Assembly (NCBI GenBank): GCA_017538895.1
Contig: JAFYHY010000097.1
Span: forward strand, 62,001-126,000
DNA: 64,000 nt
Source of the DNA: Aeriscardovia sp.
GTDB lineage: Bacteria > Actinomycetota > Actinomycetes > Actinomycetales > Bifidobacteriaceae
Direction: 5' to 3'
Shown here: piece after piece, positions 9,478 through 19,355 of the stretch
Position numbering within the stretch: position 1 is the stretch's first letter
How the letters are laid out: every line of letters starts with the position of its first letter
Notes under the pieces: model-generated
Databases searched by the model: none
Seen by the model: only the letters and a program-made list of their open reading frames with translations
What the model was told of the DNA's origin: nothing
Made by a program: the position numbers and the translations under genes

Positions 9478-10860
9478 TCACTGTTGTGTGTTGTCAGTCT
9501 CATCTGCTGGTGTCTCATTATTAGCTTGTTCATTGACAGTCGCTTGTTGAGAAGCGTCAGCATCAAGATTAAGAAGATCTAAATCGTTTGTGCCTTGTTC
9601 TGCTGCTGGTGCTGCCATGCCAAAGTTGCCAAAAGCTTGAGAGAACATTGAACGAATTTCATCAACACGAGCCGTAATTGATGCTTCACGTGTTTGCAAC
9701 TGGGAAATACGAGAGTTCAATCCATCAATTTCTTTTTGTGCTGCAGCACGTTGCTCGTCAATTTGTGCGGACGCTTTTTCGCGTGCTTCTTTCAAAATAG
9801 CTGCAGCTTTTTCTTCGGCTTCTTTACGTTTTGATTCGGCATACGTATTAGCATCTTCTTGTGTCTTATGAGCTTTTGCGAGGATTTCATCACTTTCTTG
9901 CTGGCTCTTGGCACGATGTTCATTCAATTGAGCAATCAATTCGTTAATCTTTTTAGTTGCTTCGGATTGTTGCTCTTGAATCTGGTTACGTACCTTTTCA
10001 TATTCTTGAGCAGCTTTGGATAAGGTATCAGCACGCTGTACATTAGCAGCATCTTGAATTTGGGTTGCTTTTGCAGTTGCTGCATCTGTAATTTCACTTG
10101 CTTGGCGTTGAGCATTGCTGAGCATGGTGCTTACTTGTTCACGCGCCTGAGAAAGCTTCTGATTAGCATTTGCTAATGCTTTTTGAATTTGATCGTTTGA
10201 ATCTGACTTTAATCGTGCGATCTCCTCGTCAGCAGACTTACGTTTTTCAGCAATCTGTGCAGCAGCTTGAGCTTGTTTAGCAGCGATTTGCTGTTCCTGA
10301 CTACTCTTCCATGCTTCGAGCTTCTTATCATGCTCTTGACGTGAATTTTCCAGTTCAATCTTCAAAGATTCACGTTGTTCATCATTCATCTGTTGTGCTT
10401 GAGCATTGAGCTGGTCTGCTTTTTGTTGTGCGGTTGTCAAGATGGTGTTTGCTTGCTCTTTGGCTTTAAAGAGGATTGATGATGATTGTGAATTGGCATC
10501 ATCAATGATTCGTTTTGCCTCGATTGAAGCATTATTCACCATTGTCTCAGACTGTTGTTGTGCTGATTCTTTAATTGTTTTCGCATCAGACTTTGCACGA
10601 TTTAATAACTCTGTACTTGTCTGTTCGGCAGAAGCAAGAAGTTGTTGTGCGTTGGCTCCAAGTGAAGCAAAAGTGTTCTTTGGTGCTTCGCTCTTCTTTG
10701 CTTTTTCATTCTCTAATTCTGCTTCTAATGTCAAAATACGAGAATCATACGTTTTAATCTGCTCGCGCATTAAGCTTGCAGACTGTTCAAGATCAGCAAT
10801 TGCTCGATCTACTTTTTCTTTATCATAGCCACGCAAAACAACTGGGAATGACTCCGCCAT
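9478..10860 (-). CDS. DivIVA-like coiled-coil protein
   Basis: I start it at the ATG at 10860, which has GGAGG 6 nt upstream; a longer ATG at 10893 has no site. The 460-residue protein begins with a short DivIVA-type segment (FPVVLRGYDKEKVDRAIADL). About 350 residues of Ala/Gln/Glu/Lys-rich heptads follow, a very long coiled coil. The last ~45 residues are acidic, Asn/Gln-rich and probably disordered. DivIVA-type proteins bind curved membrane at poles or septa and organise wall growth, so a scaffold role is inferred. It is transcribed alone and ends in a strong hairpin. Confidence 0.8.
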   Translation of the reverse strand: MAESFPVVLRGYDKEKVDRAIADLEQSASLMREQIKTYDSRILTLEAELENEKAKKSEAPKNTFASLGANAQQLLASAEQTSTELLNRAKSDAKTIKESAQQQSETMVNNASIEAKRIIDDANSQSSSILFKAKEQANTILTTAQQKADQLNAQAQQMNDEQRESLKIELENSRQEHDKKLEAWKSSQEQQIAAKQAQAAAQIAEKRKSADEEIARLKSDSNDQIQKALANANQKLSQAREQVSTMLSNAQRQASEITDAATAKATQIQDAANVQRADTLSKAAQEYEKVRNQIQEQQSEATKKINELIAQLNEHRAKSQQESDEILAKAHKTQEDANTYAESKRKEAEEKAAAILKEAREKASAQIDEQRAAAQKEIDGLNSRISQLQTREASITARVDEIRSMFSQAFGNFGMAAPAAEQGTNDLDLLNLDADASQQATVNEQANNETPADETDNTQQ

Positions 10861-11021
10861 CACAAACCTCCGTTTTTGTTGATGCAGTTCCATCAGAAGA
10901 GATTACTCATCATTTTTTTAGCACAATATAAAGATGCATGTGTAGTAAATTCTATTTTCGTTTAAATCTTCCACGATTGTTTTAATTAAAGTCTTCTTAT
11001 CCTCTTTTCATAAAGGATTAT

Positions 11022-11027
11022 TACACT
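11022..11027 (+). promoter_or_regulatory. -10 box placed for a leaderless mRNA (Pcp-like gene)
   Basis: TACACT ends 7 nt before the ATG at 11035 and no Shine-Dalgarno site is visible, so transcription would start at or next to the start codon. No good -35 box is seen. Confidence 0.45.
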
Positions 11028-11034
11028 TAAAATC

Positions 11035-11670
11035 ATGCGAACTTATAGTATTTTGATTGTTGGATTCTCATCCTCTTCTCAAACAGAACAGATGGTTCAC
11101 GAAGCTATTCGGTCTTTAACATGTGATGATTCAAAACAACAGCTTGAAAAAGAGTCACGACATTCGCTTCGCTTTACCTCATTACTATTATCATCTGTTG
11201 ATGAAACCAATCCATGCGAGGTGCTTCAGAATACCTTAGATTCGGTTAATCCTCATCTTATTTTGCTATTGACTGGCATGCCTACTGCGCATGGTGTTGA
11301 ACTGTCGCGATGTGCGTTCCGTACCGATGCAGAGGTAGAAGATCAGACCACTCCTGCAGCGTATTGGACCCGTCTTCCATTAGGACATATTTTGCAAGAA
11401 TTTTCTGGTAAGGTTCCTGCAACAGTTATTGCACGTATGCATCATTCTCTCGAGAACGAATTATTCTATTACATCCTACATTACTGTGATTCAACAGTTA
11501 ATGTTCTCGGTGGAGCAATTAGCCTCCCCCTATTGAAACAGCCTGATGACTTTCAAACCATTGGTATTACACGTGATCAGATGCAGCAAGCAGGATACTG
11601 TATTCTTCAGCAAAGCTTGCATTACATCGATGATATGAGTGTTAGTAGTCATCTTACTGTTGAACAGTAA
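11035..11670 (+). CDS. Pyroglutamyl-peptidase-like protein lacking catalytic Cys and His
   Basis: A 211-residue protein whose length and layout match pyroglutamyl-peptidase I (family C15): an N-terminal ILIVGF strand, a GVELSRCAFR block with the family Glu, and an AYWTRLPLGHIL segment. Where Pcp has the catalytic Cys in SAGTFVCN this protein reads ARMHHSLENELF. The catalytic His in GGFIHVP is replaced, giving GGAISLPL. I therefore infer a pseudoenzyme or a repurposed hydrolase fold. It is convergent with the YfiH gene, overlapping it by 17 nt. Family membership is inferred from spacing and remnant motifs only. Confidence 0.6.
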   Translation: MRTYSILIVGFSSSSQTEQMVHEAIRSLTCDDSKQQLEKESRHSLRFTSLLLSSVDETNPCEVLQNTLDSVNPHLILLLTGMPTAHGVELSRCAFRTDAEVEDQTTPAAYWTRLPLGHILQEFSGKVPATVIARMHHSLENELFYYILHYCDSTVNVLGGAISLPLLKQPDDFQTIGITRDQMQQAGYCILQQSLHYIDDMSVSSHLTVEQ

Positions 11671-12568
11671 GCTCATCCTCATAAGGAACAACTAACGTTA
11701 AGAAACGGCCATTATAGTGTTTATCGTTTGTTAATATGTATTGACGATAGGAATATAATGCTGGGTTCTCTAATGTACAAGTGGCATTAAAAGCGTTCAT
11801 CGTAGCATCATTCTGATAAGCATACTGTTGGGATTGATCTTTTAACGTTGCATACTGTGTATGAATATTGTGAGGCGCAATATTGCTCTCGTGTAGTTCA
11901 TTCAGGATGGCTGCTTCTAGGTCAATGCCCTCTCCTCCGAAACGTGTCTGTGTTATCACAGATGTTTCATAAGGAAAAAATGATGCAAACTGGTGAACGA
12001 CATCTGTACCCGTTTCATAGCAATGACCACAAATGTGTGGTCCTATCCAAACAACAATCGATGAGGTTTCTGCACCTTTGTCAACCATATGATTGACAAC
12101 TTCTCCTGCTATATTAAGTTCTGTTCCTCGTCGCCCAGAATGGCAAGCACCATAAACATTGTGCACAATATCAGCAAAAATAATAGGGACACAGTCTGCT
12201 GTCAAAATACCTAATGCATAATTTTTCTGTGAGGTTACCATACCATCTGCTTCACAGTTAGCTAGATCTTGTAATGACTCTTCTAAAGAGTGATGGTCAG
12301 CATCTTGCCGTTGGAAATATAAATCTAGATCAATGATGCGTTTTGAATGGATCTGATGAAGAATACAGACTGGTCGACCAATAATCTGTTGGAGATCTTT
12401 TTTATTACGTTGTACTGTCTCGTATATTCCCCCATCAGCACGAAAACTAAACGTAAAATCATCATGGGTGATTGGAGAAATCATTGGCGTAACGTACACC
12501 GACGTTGTATGAGAATTTGCCATTTTATATCGGTCTAATAATAATAACTGGCTTATTCCTTGATCCAT
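11654..12568 (-). CDS. YfiH-family (laccase-domain) purine nucleoside phosphorylase / peptidoglycan editing factor
   Basis: A 304-residue Cu/Zn multicopper-like YfiH (DUF152) protein. The metal and active-site residues appear in HQIHSKRI, LTADCVPI, ACHSGRRG and IGPHICGHCYETG. Canonical members read CHAGWRG, so the Trp is replaced by Arg here. Family members act as purine nucleoside phosphorylases or adenosine deaminases, or affect peptidoglycan composition; which applies here cannot be told. It stands alone, tail-to-tail with the Pcp-like gene. Confidence 0.85.
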   Translation of the reverse strand: MDQGISQLLLLDRYKMANSHTTSVYVTPMISPITHDDFTFSFRADGGIYETVQRNKKDLQQIIGRPVCILHQIHSKRIIDLDLYFQRQDADHHSLEESLQDLANCEADGMVTSQKNYALGILTADCVPIIFADIVHNVYGACHSGRRGTELNIAGEVVNHMVDKGAETSSIVVWIGPHICGHCYETGTDVVHQFASFFPYETSVITQTRFGGEGIDLEAAILNELHESNIAPHNIHTQYATLKDQSQQYAYQNDATMNAFNATCTLENPALYSYRQYILTNDKHYNGRFLTLVVPYEDELTVQQ

Positions 12569-12589
12569 TGTGATTCTCTTTCTTGGAAA

Positions 12590-12629
12590 ATAGTGAAAGC
12601 GGCGATCGAAAGATCGCCGCTTTCACTAT
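12590..12629 (-). terminator. Terminator of pepC copy 2
   Basis: An 18-bp perfect stem closed by a four-base loop (TTTC on the minus strand) is followed by TTTT on the minus strand, 28 nt beyond the pepC stop. Confidence 0.85.
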
Positions 12630-12657
12630 CATTGTAGGTGATTCCATAAAATGAATC

Positions 12658-13998
12658 TCACATCATGATTGGGTTTGTTGTATCCCAGAATGGGAGCATA
12701 GTTGGCTCAGTCTCAAATGCTTGACGCTGTTCTTCAGTGAGATACTTCTTGTTGACAGCAACACCATAGGTGTATTCATCGAACCAAGCATCACTCATGA
12801 TCATATAACCCTTGTCTCCGAGTTCATCACCCCAAGAGTTTTCAATCTTCCAGCGAACTGGTTTATCGTCACGAAGATCAACACCAGCAATAACCATACC
12901 GTGTGTTGGTAAGGATTCTTTGGTGTTGTACATATCCTTCTTGGACATGGAGAAATCAATATTGAATAAATCATTGAATCCGTAAAGATCAAGATCTTCA
13001 ACGCCCTTTTGACGGTCGAATTGCTGCATAACGTCGCAAGAGAACCAGACGCCATAACCGTCTTTCAATTGCTGAATAACAGCATCCTTCATGTCTTTAG
13101 CAGGAGTGTTGAGATAAAGGTTTGGACGTCCGCCAACCATATTTCCAGACATCTCAATACTGTAGAGCTTATTGTAATCTACATTTGGAATGTCTTGAAG
13201 AAGAACGAAGTCGTTCAAGTCAAGTCCGATGAACTGCTTGTAGAAATCTACTGGGGTCATTGGACCATACTGGTGTAGTTCTTTTGCGTCTGACGTATCT
13301 TTGAATTCGAAGTTGATCTCTGATGGAGGAACACCAAGAGCAATAGCAAGGATACGATAGTCTTCGTTCAGCATACGGCTACGAACTTCTTCGAGTTGGT
13401 CAGCCTTGCCTTCGTTAACAAGAGAACGAATCTCTAAAGCATCCTTACGGAGCTTACGGTTGAGGATCATGTTGAGTTCGTTAGAAGAAATGGAACAGTT
13501 AGTCTCATTCATTTGATCTTGTGGAACAACACCATACTTGTCAATCAAAGCGCAAACAAGGCACCAATCGCCACCATCTTGCTGTGGTTGATCCATACGA
13601 TGCCATACGAGTGCATCGCTTAATGGACGATCAGCAAGTTCAACCATATTGTCATAGAAGTAATTGCACTTCTCGAGCTTGTCATAGAAGTAAACATAGC
13701 TTTGTGAGAGCTGGAAATCAGGAGCAACCTTGTGTTCCTTCTGCAGATGTTCACGCAGAACGTTCAATGCAGCGAAGATCCAGCAACGACCAGAACGCTT
13801 CTGATTAGCAACATTTTCTGAATCAACATCAATGGAGAATGTGAAGTTCTCATTGGAGTTGCGATCAACAGCATTCATATCTTCAGCAGCTTTATAAATG
13901 CCGTTAGTGCTCACTGCACGCTTTGCGATGAGATTACTACGATCAGATTCAAAACTCTTTTCAAATTCTTGGAGTTCCTCAGCAGTAATTTCTTTCAT
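12658..13998 (-). CDS. pepC: Aminopeptidase C, copy 2
   Basis: I take the ATG at 13998 (446 aa), because AAAGGA precedes it and the N-terminus then aligns with copy 3 (MKEIT.. / MKEIS..). The frame stays open 16 codons further upstream. Catalytic residues are Cys (about 72, QKRSGRCWIF), His (LPTHGMVIAGV) and Asn (IENSWGDE). Residues 17-55 are nearly identical to copy 3 at 20.2 kb, showing a recent duplication. It lies 343 nt downstream of an APC exchanger on the same strand. The gap holds that gene's terminator, so this copy has its own promoter region, with motifs shared with copy 3. Confidence 0.95.
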   Translation of the reverse strand: MKEITAEELQEFEKSFESDRSNLIAKRAVSTNGIYKAAEDMNAVDRNSNENFTFSIDVDSENVANQKRSGRCWIFAALNVLREHLQKEHKVAPDFQLSQSYVYFYDKLEKCNYFYDNMVELADRPLSDALVWHRMDQPQQDGGDWCLVCALIDKYGVVPQDQMNETNCSISSNELNMILNRKLRKDALEIRSLVNEGKADQLEEVRSRMLNEDYRILAIALGVPPSEINFEFKDTSDAKELHQYGPMTPVDFYKQFIGLDLNDFVLLQDIPNVDYNKLYSIEMSGNMVGGRPNLYLNTPAKDMKDAVIQQLKDGYGVWFSCDVMQQFDRQKGVEDLDLYGFNDLFNIDFSMSKKDMYNTKESLPTHGMVIAGVDLRDDKPVRWKIENSWGDELGDKGYMIMSDAWFDEYTYGVAVNKKYLTEEQRQAFETEPTMLPFWDTTNPIMM

Positions 13999-14111
13999 TA
14001 TCTGCGTCCTTTCTTTTTCTTTGACTATGAGGACACGGAAAAGCACGACTGCACCGCGCTCTCTTCTACATAACTATTAACTGTTTTATCAAGAATTTTC
14101 TTTTAGCTACA

Positions 14112-14126
14112 GTAGAATCACCGGGA
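14112..14126 (-). promoter_or_regulatory. Degenerate second copy of the shared motif upstream of pepC copy 2
   Basis: The minus strand reads GGTGATTCTACTG. It lies 19 nt from the first motif, the same distance that separates the two motifs upstream of pepC copy 3 (where it reads GGTGATTTCGTTGCC). Confidence 0.45.
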
Positions 14127-14141
14127 TAAAATAAAATTCAA

Positions 14142-14156
14142 GATGAAATCGTTGCC
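14142..14156 (-). promoter_or_regulatory. Shared operator-like motif upstream of pepC copy 2
   Basis: The minus strand reads GGCAACGATTTCATC, 144 nt upstream of the pepC start. Nearly the same 15-mer occurs upstream of pepC copy 3 and of APC exchanger 1. It fits an imperfect palindrome GGYRA-N5-TYRYC. The 343-nt gap between this pepC and the exchanger contains these motifs and one terminator; I see nothing else in it. Confidence 0.6.
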
Positions 14157-14278
14157 AATCCATCTTAAGAAGGAAGATTCTTTCTGCGACTGATTGCAGT
14201 GTTAACAGCAACTATCTATTTATACTCTTACTTTATACTCTTACCGTATTTTTATGGTGTTTATCAGTTTCCTTCTAA

Positions 14279-14308
14279 AAAGGTCTTGATCGTATGATCA
14301 AGACCTTT
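14279..14308 (-). terminator. Terminator of APC exchanger 1
   Basis: A 13-bp perfect stem (AAAGGTCTTGATC and complement) with a four-base loop, followed by TTTT-like sequence on the minus side, 33 nt after the exchanger stop. Confidence 0.85.
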
Positions 14309-14341
14309 GTCATCAAGTAAGGGATTATTCTTTTGTATTCT

Positions 14342-16054
14342 TTAGTTATTTGCTTGAGCACCTTCAATGATTTCTTGTGGAATGTCCTCTAAGCGAGCAT
14401 CTGGGGAGAAATGATGCTTGACAGGCGTTGACATTGGGTTCTGATCATATGCAAGGATTTCTGAAGGAATGTTAGATAGTGATTTTGTTGGTTTATCGAA
14501 TCCTTCAATTTCCCATGTGAATGGCATAAATTCGTTGTTTTGATCTATCCAAGATGTTGCTTCATTCTTGTTAGCGTGCTTTGCACATGCATACAGGATA
14601 AATCCAACGACTAGGATGAAGACATCGATGCTCAGAATAGTAACGACATAGGTTACTGGTGAGCCGACTTCTTTAGCAACCTGTGCTGGAGGCCAAACTG
14701 CAAGAACAATACCGAAGAGGCAGGCAATGTATCCGATGATGCAGGTAATCCATCCACCAACTTTACCTCCTGGAATAGTAAAGCTGCGGGGACGATTTGG
14801 CTGCGTATACTTTAGGCGAAGATAAGCAGTGAAGAAGATCATGTAATAGACCAAGTAGATCACTGTAATTGCTTGTGTCAGAAGAATAACGAAGCCTTCA
14901 ACATTCGGAAGAAGTTCAACGAGGTAAGCGAAAATTGTCATGAAACCGCACTGAATGTACATCAACTTTGATGGCATACCATACTTGTTGTAGCTTTGAA
15001 GCCACTTTGGAAGGAAGCCAGCGCGAGCTGCTTGACCAAGCATGAAGGATGGGCCAGAGAATTGTGTTACTAAGCTAGCGAATGTGTTGCACAGCAAGGC
15101 CCATGTAATAACCATGTAGAGCCATGGCATTCCGATAGCTGCTCCTAGTGCACGGAAGGTTGCGAACAAAGCATAAAGAACATTCAACTGATTTTCTGGG
15201 ATAACAGTTGCGATGACTAATGTGCCGATGATGAAGATAAGGAGGCACAGAATCATGGAAATGAGGATGGCCTTCGGGAATTCTTTCTTTGGATCCTTCA
15301 AATCCTTAATGTGAGCAGCATTCATATCAATACCTGCGTAGCAGAAGAAGACGCCTGCTGCTAACGATAATGTTGAGATACCGTTCCATTGTGGGATTAA
15401 ATTAGATGGCGCATAGCTGATTGCGGAATGATGACCTTCAGCTACCCAGACGATTGCAAGGATAACCATTAAAGCTAATGGGATCAGTGTTCCAATGAAG
15501 ACACCATATTTTGCAATCTTTGAGAAGGCTTTGACGCCGCGGGTTGACATCCAGCACATGATCCAGAAGAACACAACCCAACCGGTCATGATAGCAAGCA
15601 ATCCACCTTCACCAATGAAGGCACTTGAGTTTTCTGCAAAGGCGACAGCTTTACCAAAATCTGGTGTGTAGAAAAGTATTGTCGCACTAAAGGAAGGAAT
15701 ACTCATCGCCATTGCAATTGATGATTGCATCCACAAAATAATTAAGCAGGTAAAGGCCCAACCTTTACCCATTGCTTCTCCAACCCAGCGGAAGATACCA
15801 CCGCGTTGTGACCAACCAGTTGCCATTTCAGCACAAACTAATGCGGTTGGAATGAAGAAGAATATAGATCCAATAAAGAAAAATGTTATAGATGATAAAC
15901 CGTAGAATGCTTGCTGTGGATCATTAGCAAGTCCTGCGATCATTGAAACATTCATCATAGCAAGAGCAAACATTGACATGTATTGCTTCTTGTTATTTGT
16001 CTCTGTCACAGTTGGATATGAGGAGGCTGATGGAACAGACGATACATGATCCAT
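14342..16054 (-). CDS. APC-superfamily amino-acid exchanger, GadC-like, copy 1
   Basis: A 570-residue membrane protein with about 12 transmembrane segments. The stretches FFFIPTALVCAEMATGW and GGIFRWVGEAMGKGW resemble the glutamate/GABA antiporter (GadC) branch of the APC superfamily. A soluble C-terminal tail (~75 residues) contains EILAYDQNPM, also found in copy 2. There is no glutamate decarboxylase nearby; the partner is a PepC peptidase, suggesting exchange or export of amino acids released from peptides. The substrate is not shown. A strong site (GGAAAGGAAGGAG) precedes the ATG, and the shared operator-like motif lies ~100 nt upstream. Confidence 0.88.
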   Translation of the reverse strand: MDHVSSVPSASSYPTVTETNNKKQYMSMFALAMMNVSMIAGLANDPQQAFYGLSSITFFFIGSIFFFIPTALVCAEMATGWSQRGGIFRWVGEAMGKGWAFTCLIILWMQSSIAMAMSIPSFSATILFYTPDFGKAVAFAENSSAFIGEGGLLAIMTGWVVFFWIMCWMSTRGVKAFSKIAKYGVFIGTLIPLALMVILAIVWVAEGHHSAISYAPSNLIPQWNGISTLSLAAGVFFCYAGIDMNAAHIKDLKDPKKEFPKAILISMILCLLIFIIGTLVIATVIPENQLNVLYALFATFRALGAAIGMPWLYMVITWALLCNTFASLVTQFSGPSFMLGQAARAGFLPKWLQSYNKYGMPSKLMYIQCGFMTIFAYLVELLPNVEGFVILLTQAITVIYLVYYMIFFTAYLRLKYTQPNRPRSFTIPGGKVGGWITCIIGYIACLFGIVLAVWPPAQVAKEVGSPVTYVVTILSIDVFILVVGFILYACAKHANKNEATSWIDQNNEFMPFTWEIEGFDKPTKSLSNIPSEILAYDQNPMSTPVKHHFSPDARLEDIPQEIIEGAQANN

Positions 16055-16153
16055 TTTTGCTCTCCTTCCTTTCCCTAAACGAACACACTCCTTCGTGGGC
16101 TCTTTATTTACACTTAGAATACACCACCCCTTCTTTAAGAAACGGTTATTTTT

Positions 16154-16167
16154 ATGAAATCGTTACC
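16154..16167 (-). promoter_or_regulatory. Shared operator-like motif upstream of APC exchanger 1
   Basis: The minus strand reads GGTAACGATTTCAT, identical over 14 nt to a site upstream of pepC copy 3. A related AACCGTTTC follows 9 nt later. It lies about 100 nt upstream of the exchanger start. Confidence 0.55.
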
Positions 16168-16189
16168 ATAAAAGGTTTAAGACGCACAA

Positions 16190-16223
16190 AAGGGGCTCTT
16201 TACAGAGTTGTAAAGAGCCCCTT
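16190..16223 (-). terminator. Terminator of pnp
   Basis: A 14-bp perfect stem (AAGGGGCTCTTTAC and complement) with a 6-nt loop, 26 nt beyond the pnp stop, followed by TTTTG on the minus strand. Confidence 0.85.
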
Positions 16224-16248
16224 CAGATGCCTAATTTATTGATCTATT

Positions 16249-18849
16249 TCAGTCTTCATTGAAATCTCTGTGTACGATGCGGCGACGTGGACGTTCAGCA
16301 CGTTCATTACGTGCATCACGATATTTACGGTAGTTGGCATCATCAGCAGTAAATTCACGGTTCTTATTGAAATGATGATTAGAGTGTGAGAAACGATGCT
16401 CATCGTGTTCAGAGCGACGGGAATGTTGTTCAGAACGCTTGTGTTCGAAACGTTCTTCGTGAGCAGAGTGGTCACGGTCAGAGCGACGGGATGAACGACG
16501 ATCGGAAGAACGATCATAATCATCGTGGCGACGTGAGGAGCGATCATAATCACGATCGGAACAGCGAGAAGAACGTCGTGAAGAACGTGCAGGAGCTTCT
16601 ACATCTTCTTCGAGGTCTTCATTCTCATCTTGCATGTCTTCGAGTGATTCTTCAGCAACAGGAACAACGAGAGAGATCTTTCCGTGTGTATCGATATCAC
16701 CAATAATGACATCGACTTCATCGCCTTCTTTAACGACGTCTTCAACACGTTCAATGCGGTCACCGTTACGAAGGTTACGGAGTTGAGAGATATGGAGTAA
16801 TCCGTCAACGCCTGGAGTCAAATTAACAAATGCTCCGAAGCTTGTTGTCTTGACTACTTTACCGGTATAGTTCTCTCCTACTCGTGGGATGTGTGGATGT
16901 GCAATTGCATTGATCAATGCTTTTGCTTCTTCAGCACCATTACCACCTTCAGAAGCGATATAAACGGTACCATCATCTTCAATGGAGATTTCAGCACCAG
17001 TCTTTTCTTGCATCTCAGTGATTGTCTTACCCTTTGGTCCGATGACTTCACCAATCTTATTGACTGGGATGCTCATAGAGAGAATGCGAGGTGCTGTCTC
17101 ATTCATTTCAGCTGGTTCATCAATGCATTCATTGATAACTTCGAGAATGGTTTCACGTGCTTCATGAGCTTGCTTTAAGGCGGAAGCAAGAATATCTGCT
17201 GGAATACCATCGAGTTTAGTATCGAGCTGTAATGCGGTGACGAATTCAGAGGTACCTGCGACCTTGAAGTCCATATCACCGAAGGCATCTTCAGCACCAA
17301 GGATATCGGTTAAGGTCTTGTAGGTCATCTTGCCATCAATAATGCCACTGACTAATCCCATGGCGATACCTGCTACTGGTGCACGTAATGGGACACCCGC
17401 ATCTAATAAGGATAAGGTGGAAGCACATACAGAGCCCATTGATGTTGAACCGTTGGATCCGATTGCTTCGGACACCTGACGGATGGCATAAGGGAACTCT
17501 TCTTCATCTGGGATAACTGGAACGAGTGCACGTTCTGCCAGATTACCGTGACCAATTTCACGACGCTTTGGGGAGCCAAGACGTCCAACTTCACCTGTAG
17601 AGAATGGTGGCATGTTGTATTGGTGCATGTAACGCTTGGTATCTGGCCCAGACAAAGAATCAGTTTGTTGTGCCATCTTAAGCATGCCTAATGTAGTGAC
17701 ACCAAGTACTTGTGTCTCGCCTCGCTGGAAGAGAGAAGATCCATGGACACGTGGAACGACATCAACTTCTGCCGACAGCGTACGAATATCTTTTAATCCA
17801 CGACCATCAATACGGTAATCTTCAGTTAGGATACGACGACGTACGATAGAACGTTGTAATTCTTTGAAGGCATTGCTGATTTCTTTTTCTTTTTCAGCCT
17901 CTTCCATATCTTCAAATTCTTCTGCCAAGATAGTGCAAACATTTTCTTTAATTTCTGCAATACGATCTTGACGAGGTAATTTTTCAGCGATGGAAAGCGC
18001 ATCATCTAAATCAGCATGAGCGATTTCATCAATACGGCTGTAAAGTTCTTCTGTATATTCTGGGAATAATTGGAAGACTTTTGTTGGTTTTGCAGCTTGA
18101 GTTTTTAATTCTTGTTCTGCTTCGCAGATAACACGAATGAATGGCTTTGCTGCTTCGATACCACCGGCAACGACTTCCTCATTTGGCTTGATTTGGCCTT
18201 CATCGTAGATAAGATGCCATGCGTTCTTTCCAGCACCAGCTTCGATCATTGCAATTGCAACTTCATCTTGCTCAGTAATACGACCGGCAACGACAATTTC
18301 GAAAACAGCACGTTCACGTTCAGACCAACGTGGGAAAGCAACCCATTGTCCGTCAATCAATGCTAAACGGATTCCAGCAACAGGACCTTCAAATGGAATT
18401 CCGGAGATAACTGTTGAAGCAGATGCTGCATTGAGTGCAAGTAAATCATAGGAATCATCTGGTTCAACAGATAAGACTGTTTCAACAACTTGAACTTCGT
18501 TACGGAGTGTATGTGGGAACAATGGTCGTAAAGGACGATCAATAATTCGACACGCTAAAATGGCTTCCGTTGAAGGATGTCCTTCACGACGGAAGAATGA
18601 GCCAGGGATCTCCCCAGCGGCATACATTTTCTCTTGGACGTCGACAGTTAGTGGGAAGAAATCATAACTTTCTTTTGGACTAGAGCCTGCTGTAGTAGTG
18701 GACAAAACCATCGATTGTCCATCAAGATATGCAGCAACAGCACCATCGGCTTGTTGCGCAAAACGACCAGTTTCAAAACGCAGTGTACGTTGACCAAAAT
18801 GACCGTTATCAATAACGGCTTCTACTGCTGTAATATCGGGACCCTCCAA
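16249..18849 (-). CDS. pnp: Polynucleotide phosphorylase with Ser/Arg/His-rich tail
   Basis: An 866-residue phosphorolytic 3'-5' exoribonuclease of RNA decay. It has two RNase PH-type domains, a KH domain ([20 protein letters not shown]) and an S1 domain ([16 protein letters not shown]). After about residue 733 comes a ~130-residue acidic then SRRSS/DRD/HDD-rich tail, unlike the short tail of typical PNPases. The start is TTG at 18849, with AAGGAGG a few nt upstream and no better ATG. It follows rpsO, the common rpsO-pnp order, but the rpsO terminator lies between them, so expression is at least partly separate. Confidence 0.97.
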   Translation of the reverse strand: MEGPDITAVEAVIDNGHFGQRTLRFETGRFAQQADGAVAAYLDGQSMVLSTTTAGSSPKESYDFFPLTVDVQEKMYAAGEIPGSFFRREGHPSTEAILACRIIDRPLRPLFPHTLRNEVQVVETVLSVEPDDSYDLLALNAASASTVISGIPFEGPVAGIRLALIDGQWVAFPRWSERERAVFEIVVAGRITEQDEVAIAMIEAGAGKNAWHLIYDEGQIKPNEEVVAGGIEAAKPFIRVICEAEQELKTQAAKPTKVFQLFPEYTEELYSRIDEIAHADLDDALSIAEKLPRQDRIAEIKENVCTILAEEFEDMEEAEKEKEISNAFKELQRSIVRRRILTEDYRIDGRGLKDIRTLSAEVDVVPRVHGSSLFQRGETQVLGVTTLGMLKMAQQTDSLSGPDTKRYMHQYNMPPFSTGEVGRLGSPKRREIGHGNLAERALVPVIPDEEEFPYAIRQVSEAIGSNGSTSMGSVCASTLSLLDAGVPLRAPVAGIAMGLVSGIIDGKMTYKTLTDILGAEDAFGDMDFKVAGTSEFVTALQLDTKLDGIPADILASALKQAHEARETILEVINECIDEPAEMNETAPRILSMSIPVNKIGEVIGPKGKTITEMQEKTGAEISIEDDGTVYIASEGGNGAEEAKALINAIAHPHIPRVGENYTGKVVKTTSFGAFVNLTPGVDGLLHISQLRNLRNGDRIERVEDVVKEGDEVDVIIGDIDTHGKISLVVPVAEESLEDMQDENEDLEEDVEAPARSSRRSSRCSDRDYDRSSRRHDDYDRSSDRRSSRRSDRDHSAHEERFEHKRSEQHSRRSEHDEHRFSHSNHHFNKNREFTADDANYRKYRDARNERAERPRRRIVHRDFNED

Positions 18850-18989
18850 GGGTTCCTCCTTCTTTGTAATTGATATTATTTTCTTTTACCAAAACCTCGT
18901 ACTCAGGCTTCTTTTTTTCTTAATTTATTACGCCCGCGCTTCTTCTCAAAGTAGGCTCTTTAGCCAAACGTCATTAAACCTGAGATTTG

Positions 18990-19024
18990 AAAAAAGCCCA
19001 GACACCAATACTGTGTGCCTGGGC
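18990..19024 (-). terminator. Terminator of rpsO
   Basis: On the minus strand a GCCCAG-closed stem with a small bulge is followed by six T, just past the rpsO stop at 19032. A classic intrinsic terminator. Confidence 0.85.
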
Positions 19025-19031
19025 AAAAAAA

Positions 19032-19301
19032 TCAGTGACGGAGGCCAAGACGCTCGATCAAAGAACGATAACGATTGATGTCTTCCTTCTTAAGATAATC
19101 AAGCAAGCGGCGGCGCTTACCAATCATCAGCAGCAATCCGCGCTGAGAATGATAATCATGCTTATTTGCCTTCATATGCTCAGTAAGGTCAGAGATGCGC
19201 TTTGTTAAGAGAGCAACCTGAACCTCTGGAGAACCAGTATCGCCTTCGCGTGTTGCGTATTCACTGACGATAGACTTCTTCTCTTCGCTGCTGAGTGCCA
19301 C
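19032..19301 (-). CDS. rpsO: 30S ribosomal protein S15
   Basis: An 89-residue S15 that binds the 16S central domain early in assembly. The family signature [16 protein letters not shown] is intact, followed by [19 protein letters not shown] and the C-terminal RRLLDYLK. The GTG start has AAAGGAGGAG upstream. The upstream region contains an inverted repeat that may be an S15-binding leader. The gene sits between the two exchanger/PepC modules. Confidence 0.98.
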   Translation of the reverse strand: MALSSEEKKSIVSEYATREGDTGSPEVQVALLTKRISDLTEHMKANKHDYHSQRGLLLMIGKRRRLLDYLKKEDINRYRSLIERLGLRH

Positions 19302-19332
19302 AGCTCCTCCTTTTATAGTTTTGTTGCGCGGT

Positions 19333-19355
19333 GTTATTACCAGAATGGTAGTAAC
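19333..19355 (-). ncRNA. Possible rpsO leader hairpin
   Basis: GTTACTACCA and TGGTAATAAC pair (one mismatch or G-U) around a 3-nt loop in the untranslated region 30-55 nt before the rpsO start. S15 commonly represses its own mRNA through leader structures, but no known class is recognised here. Confidence 0.35.

Noticed and set aside
14342-16054. Calling the exchangers part of a glutamate-decarboxylase acid-resistance system
   Set aside because: The proteins resemble GadC but there is no glutamate decarboxylase in the window; the constant partner is PepC.
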